IMG/VR virus record: IMGVR_UViG_3300011114_000458
Span: 1-41,639 of that record
Source of the DNA: a virus
Reading direction: 5' to 3' (one strand)
DNA: 41,639 bases
Shown one piece after another: positions 39,350 to 41,639 of this stretch. A program made the translations under genes and the position numbers. Every line of letters starts with the position of its first letter. Positions within the stretch are counted from its first letter, which is position 1. The notes beneath the pieces are model-generated. The model was not told the DNA's origin. It searched no databases and was given only the letters and a program-made list of their open reading frames with translations.

Positions 39350-40122
39350 CGCCAAAAGCGTTAGTAAACCACCTTGCCAAGCGCAAGGTTCCGCTTGTTA
39401 TGGTGCAAGCCATACAAGCTCGTGCTGCCCAACAACGTGCGTTCAAGCGTTCCGATACGGGAACAAAGCGAACGCACAAGGAGTTGTGGGGCAATCTGCT
39501 GTTCCCCTTGCGTTATGAGCGCAACAATGTGAAGTCAGGCCTGAAGTACGCAGGTGATGGCGCAAGGGGTGAGGCAATGCACAGTTATCTCATTGTGTTG
39601 GAGGAGTTGCTCCATCGGCTGAACATGCACGCCACAGCCCGTATTCTGACCCCACGCCAACTGTGCAAGGAGCGCAACGAGTCTGGCCGAGGCGCACACA
39701 TACCCAATGCGGGAACCCATTGGTCTGATTGGGTTCCGCAGCACATCAAACTGAGGGTGTGTGTCCTGTTTGACGCCATACCCTATAAACAGCGTGCGAA
39801 ACGCAAGCTACCTTTCCAGCGTGCCATACCCCCGCTGTTGTACAGCAGGCTGTACGTAGCCCTTGGCTTGCGGACGCAGGGGTTCTTGGGCGCAGCACAG
39901 CGCAAGCATGCCGTTGCGCCCACTGAGGAGACAGCCGCCACTGTTGCAGCCATACAACAAGCGCTGGCTGTCTTGCAAGAGTGGCCCCGCAACACAGCCC
40001 TGCCCTACGCATGGCAGAGCCTTGTGGCAACCAATATCAAACAGGGGGAGAACCGTTCTCCCCCTGCTGGAAGCGGACGACCGCTAACAACGGGGGAAAC
40101 CCCCCATAACCTAGGAGAGTGA
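39325..40122 (+). CDS. Early protein, unknown function (265 aa)
   Basis: 265 aa, ATG with AAAGGAG upstream. The protein is basic and Arg/Ala-rich, mostly helical (ESYAALTPKALVNHLAKRKV, HSYLIVLEELLHRLNMHATA, RILTPRQLCKERNESGRGAH). A DNA- or RNA-binding role fits the charge but no known motif is visible. The last ~25 residues, QGENRSPPAGSGRPLTTGET and on, are encoded by palindrome copy 5 and its flank, so the true functional part may end near residue 240. The gene lies downstream of the AT-rich gap and could encode a replication-associated protein; this is only positional. Confidence 0.7.
   Translation: MVESYAALTPKALVNHLAKRKVPLVMVQAIQARAAQQRAFKRSDTGTKRTHKELWGNLLFPLRYERNNVKSGLKYAGDGARGEAMHSYLIVLEELLHRLNMHATARILTPRQLCKERNESGRGAHIPNAGTHWSDWVPQHIKLRVCVLFDAIPYKQRAKRKLPFQRAIPPLLYSRLYVALGLRTQGFLGAAQRKHAVAPTEETAATVAAIQQALAVLQEWPRNTALPYAWQSLVATNIKQGENRSPPAGSGRPLTTGETPHNLGE
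40043..40065 (+). repeat. Early-operon palindrome, copy 5 (inside the 265-aa gene)
   Basis: Perfect arms AGGGGGAGAAC and GTTCTCCCCCT around C. It lies inside the C-terminal coding part of the upstream gene, read as GENRSPP, and 58 bases before the next start. Confidence 0.85.
40092..40104 (+). repeat. Short GGGGG-AAA-CCCCC hairpin
   Basis: A five-pair stem with a three-base loop, 20 bases before the 114-aa gene. Like the hairpin at 38390, it keeps only the G/C outer part of the palindromes. Confidence 0.5.
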
Positions 40123-40123
40123 C

Positions 40124-40468
40124 ATGGGACTAGACATTCAGATATTGAGCGTACCTCGGGCAATGGCCTTGAGAGCCACCGATGTGCGGCTTGGCTCACG
40201 CTACGACAAGAACCCCCGATGGCAGCAAGTGGCCTACGAGCGCAACAACTGGGACTTGCATGCCTTGCTTGCTGCACTCTATGCCGAGCGAGGCGGGGCA
40301 CAGGACGAGTTCAACGACACAACTGTGCGCCTGTACAAGCGAGACCTGCAACTGTTCCTTCAGACTTTTGAAGGAACTGTGCCTCCTGCCATTAGCCCAT
40401 CCACGGCAGCGCAGGTTATCAAACACATGCAAAGAGGGCGAGTTGTGTACGCCGAAGTTAGTTTTTAA
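40124..40468 (+). CDS. Small early protein, unknown function (114 aa)
   Basis: 114 aa, ATG one base after the upstream stop, with TAGGAGAG before it. The start (MGLDIQILSVPRAMALRATD) resembles small phage proteins that begin MGLDI and carry a basic patch (RWQQVAYERNNWDLHALLAA, LYAERGG). The helical end VIKHMQRGRVVYAEVSF closes it. Exact function unknown. Confidence 0.75.
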   Translation: MGLDIQILSVPRAMALRATDVRLGSRYDKNPRWQQVAYERNNWDLHALLAALYAERGGAQDEFNDTTVRLYKRDLQLFLQTFEGTVPPAISPSTAAQVIKHMQRGRVVYAEVSF

Positions 40469-40481
40469 AAGGGGAAGTGAA

Positions 40482-40688
40482 ATGAAGACAGTATCAATTG
40501 GCAAATTCAAAGAGGACGGGACAGTTCAGGTGGTGTGCACCCTGAACAACAACGATGGGCTCGTGCCCCCTGCTGCGTTCGAAGCCATCGTTGAGAGCAC
40601 AGCGCTGGCCTTGGCTGTGCATCTGGGCGAGTGGGAAACAGTAATCATGGAGCGCCAAGACGCCCCGGACTGCGTAGACGTAGAGTAA
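40482..40688 (+). CDS. Small acidic early protein, unknown function (68 aa)
   Basis: 68 aa from the ATG at 40482, with AAAGGGGAAG upstream; a longer in-frame start inside the previous gene is unlikely. The sequence (MKTVSIGKFKEDGTVQVVCT, LNNNDGLVPPAAFEAIVEST, ALALAVHLGE) is a compact alpha/beta pattern with an acidic end. No motif recognised. Confidence 0.7.
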   Translation: MKTVSIGKFKEDGTVQVVCTLNNNDGLVPPAAFEAIVESTALALAVHLGEWETVIMERQDAPDCVDVE

Positions 40689-40698
40689 AAATCCGTTG

Positions 40699-40715
40699 CC
40701 GGTACGGTTTACCGG
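40699..40715 (+). repeat. Hairpin before the amidoligase-like gene
   Basis: CCGGTA (40699-40704), loop CGGTT, TACCGG (40710-40715) in the 53-base gap. It is unrelated in sequence to the palindrome family but has the same position between genes. Confidence 0.5.
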
Positions 40716-40741
40716 TGTGTTAGTTATATCAAGGAAACAAA

Positions 40742-41639
40742 ATGAAAATCTACTTAAGTAATTGTGGCAGCGTGCTCAAGGCACAGATCGCAGACGCCAG
40801 CACGCTGGTGCAGGTCACGGGTACGCTGGACGAGGGCTACAGGGAACGGCGGCACTACCTGCCAGAGCCCACGTTCTCCACCCCTGCGTTCACACCAGAG
40901 CAAATCGGCCTGCTGAAGGCACGCAGTGGGGATGTGTATGGGCAGTTACTCAACAACATGGAGCTGGGGCCGCTCTCAACGGTTGCATCACGGCGCATGC
41001 ACGGGCTCTGCCGCCGTTGGGCAGACAGGGGATACGGCCGTTCCCCCATGGCGCACTATCGCGGGGGCCGCTACGAATTGCACGCCCAAGGGGTCAGCCG
41101 GTTCAGGGCAATGAAGGAGATGTGTCGTGAACTCAACGTGCATGTCAAAGCGGCCATCCAAGGTGATGAGGATGCGCTAGTCGAGTTCATCGTGGAGAAC
41201 GATGGGAACGACCTGATAGAACGGGTGTTCCCCAAGATAAGCCAGTTCGTTGACGGGCAGTTGGTCCTAGCAGATTGTGGGCACATCACCCGGCTTGATG
41301 ACATGAGAGATGTGCACCGCACCTTAAGGAGCATAATCACGATGTGCGAGTGCTGCCGGAACAACGATGCGGTGTACTGCGAGGATGCAGAGGCGTACTA
41401 CTTAGAGTCTCGTGCATACCAGCACAGCGATGACAATTGGTATACATACGAAGAAGATCGGGAGGAGGAGGAGGAGACTGCACACAACGGGCACTCCATG
41501 AGCTACTCCGCAGATGTCTTGCGGCATGCCGCTGCCGATGGGAGCATCCACAGTTCCAAGTACGGGGACTTCACGATGGGCATTGAGTTGGAGATGGCCC
41601 CGGGGCGTGCGTCTAGGTACGATGCCATTGAGGATGTGC
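40742..41639 (+). CDS. Putative amidoligase with zinc-binding cluster, partial
   Basis: The frame is open for 299 codons and runs off the right edge. ATG with AAGGAAAC upstream. The first ~195 residues are a helical region of unknown fold. At about residues 202-213 there is a Cys cluster, MCECCRNNDAVYCED, likely to bind zinc. After an acidic linker (EEDREEEEE) comes YGDFTMGIELEMAPGRAS (about 274-291). The GIELEM motif is the beginning of amidoligase-family (glutamine-synthetase-like COOH-NH2 ligase) domains, where its Glu residues should bind metal/ATP. The rest of the domain lies outside the window. Phage amidoligases have been proposed to modify peptides or proteins; substrate unknown. Confidence 0.6.
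   Translation, partial: MKIYLSNCGSVLKAQIADASTLVQVTGTLDEGYRERRHYLPEPTFSTPAFTPEQIGLLKARSGDVYGQLLNNMELGPLSTVASRRMHGLCRRWADRGYGRSPMAHYRGGRYELHAQGVSRFRAMKEMCRELNVHVKAAIQGDEDALVEFIVENDGNDLIERVFPKISQFVDGQLVLADCGHITRLDDMRDVHRTLRSIITMCECCRNNDAVYCEDAEAYYLESRAYQHSDDNWYTYEEDREEEEETAHNGHSMSYSADVLRHAAADGSIHSSKYGDFTMGIELEMAPGRASRYDAIEDV

Noticed and set aside
37435-40104. Palindromes as rho-independent terminators
   Set aside because: None is followed by a T run and genes in the same direction lie immediately downstream.
1-41639. tRNA genes, integrase, att sites or lysogeny repressor
   Set aside because: None recognised; no cloverleaf or integrase motif was seen, so there is no support here for a temperate lifestyle.

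Overview
The window is a piece of a tailed double-stranded DNA phage genome (Caudoviricetes). It looks podovirus-like: the neck and tail genes resemble P22- and T7-type connector and nozzle proteins, and I found no tape-measure, tail-tube or baseplate genes. Nothing looks like bacterial chromosome: almost every base is coding, genes overlap by ATGA or TGATG junctions, and no tRNA, rRNA, CRISPR array or insertion sequence was found. A freshwater betaproteobacterial (Burkholderiales-type) host would fit the protein style, but that is inference. Neither end of the window is a genome end: a giant gene runs off the left edge and an amidoligase-like gene runs off the right edge.

Layout. Positions 37040 down to 1 form one leftward late block. 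In transcription order it holds: terminase small and large subunits; portal; a 64-aa protein; a GroES-like co-chaperonin; scaffold; two head-associated proteins with the major capsid protein; a terminator; small decoration-type proteins; a run of tiny basic proteins (27.9-25.4 kb) that share Ala-x-Gly-Gly motifs, several ending in cysteine; a Gly/Tyr/Gln low-complexity protein; connector and adaptor proteins (24.2-21.8 kb); paralogous small beta-rich proteins; a 930-aa tail fibre with an S74 autoprotease; a lysis cassette of small membrane proteins, a three-helix holin and a GH24 lysozyme (17.3-14.7 kb); a tail nozzle/hub protein; and four large repetitive or coiled-coil proteins (12.3-0 kb) that are probably virion or ejected proteins. 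One gene breaks the direction: an HNH homing endonuclease at 15234-15794 on the + strand, with its own sigma70-like promoter, sitting between holin and lysozyme.

Positions 37041-37482 are a divergent control region with a rightward terminator, a small palindrome, a G/T-rich strand-asymmetric tract, a 14-bp direct repeat and an extended -10 promoter. From 37483 to the right edge, small genes of unknown function run rightward; they are probably early genes. Almost every gap here carries an inverted repeat, and five of them are copies of one element (arms GGGGAGAAC / GTTCTCCCC, or close variants). The longest gap (38918-39324) has an AT-rich island flanked by a repeated inverted motif and is a candidate replication origin or control site.

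Most interesting for follow-up: (1) the palindrome family that punctuates the early operon; (2) the recurring A-x-G-G motif in at least eight late proteins, together with four neighbouring genes ending in cysteine; (3) the FUS-like GYGQQ low-complexity protein; (4) the co-chaperonin in the head cassette; (5) the amidoligase-like gene at the right edge. All family names come from reading motifs by eye; no database search was made.
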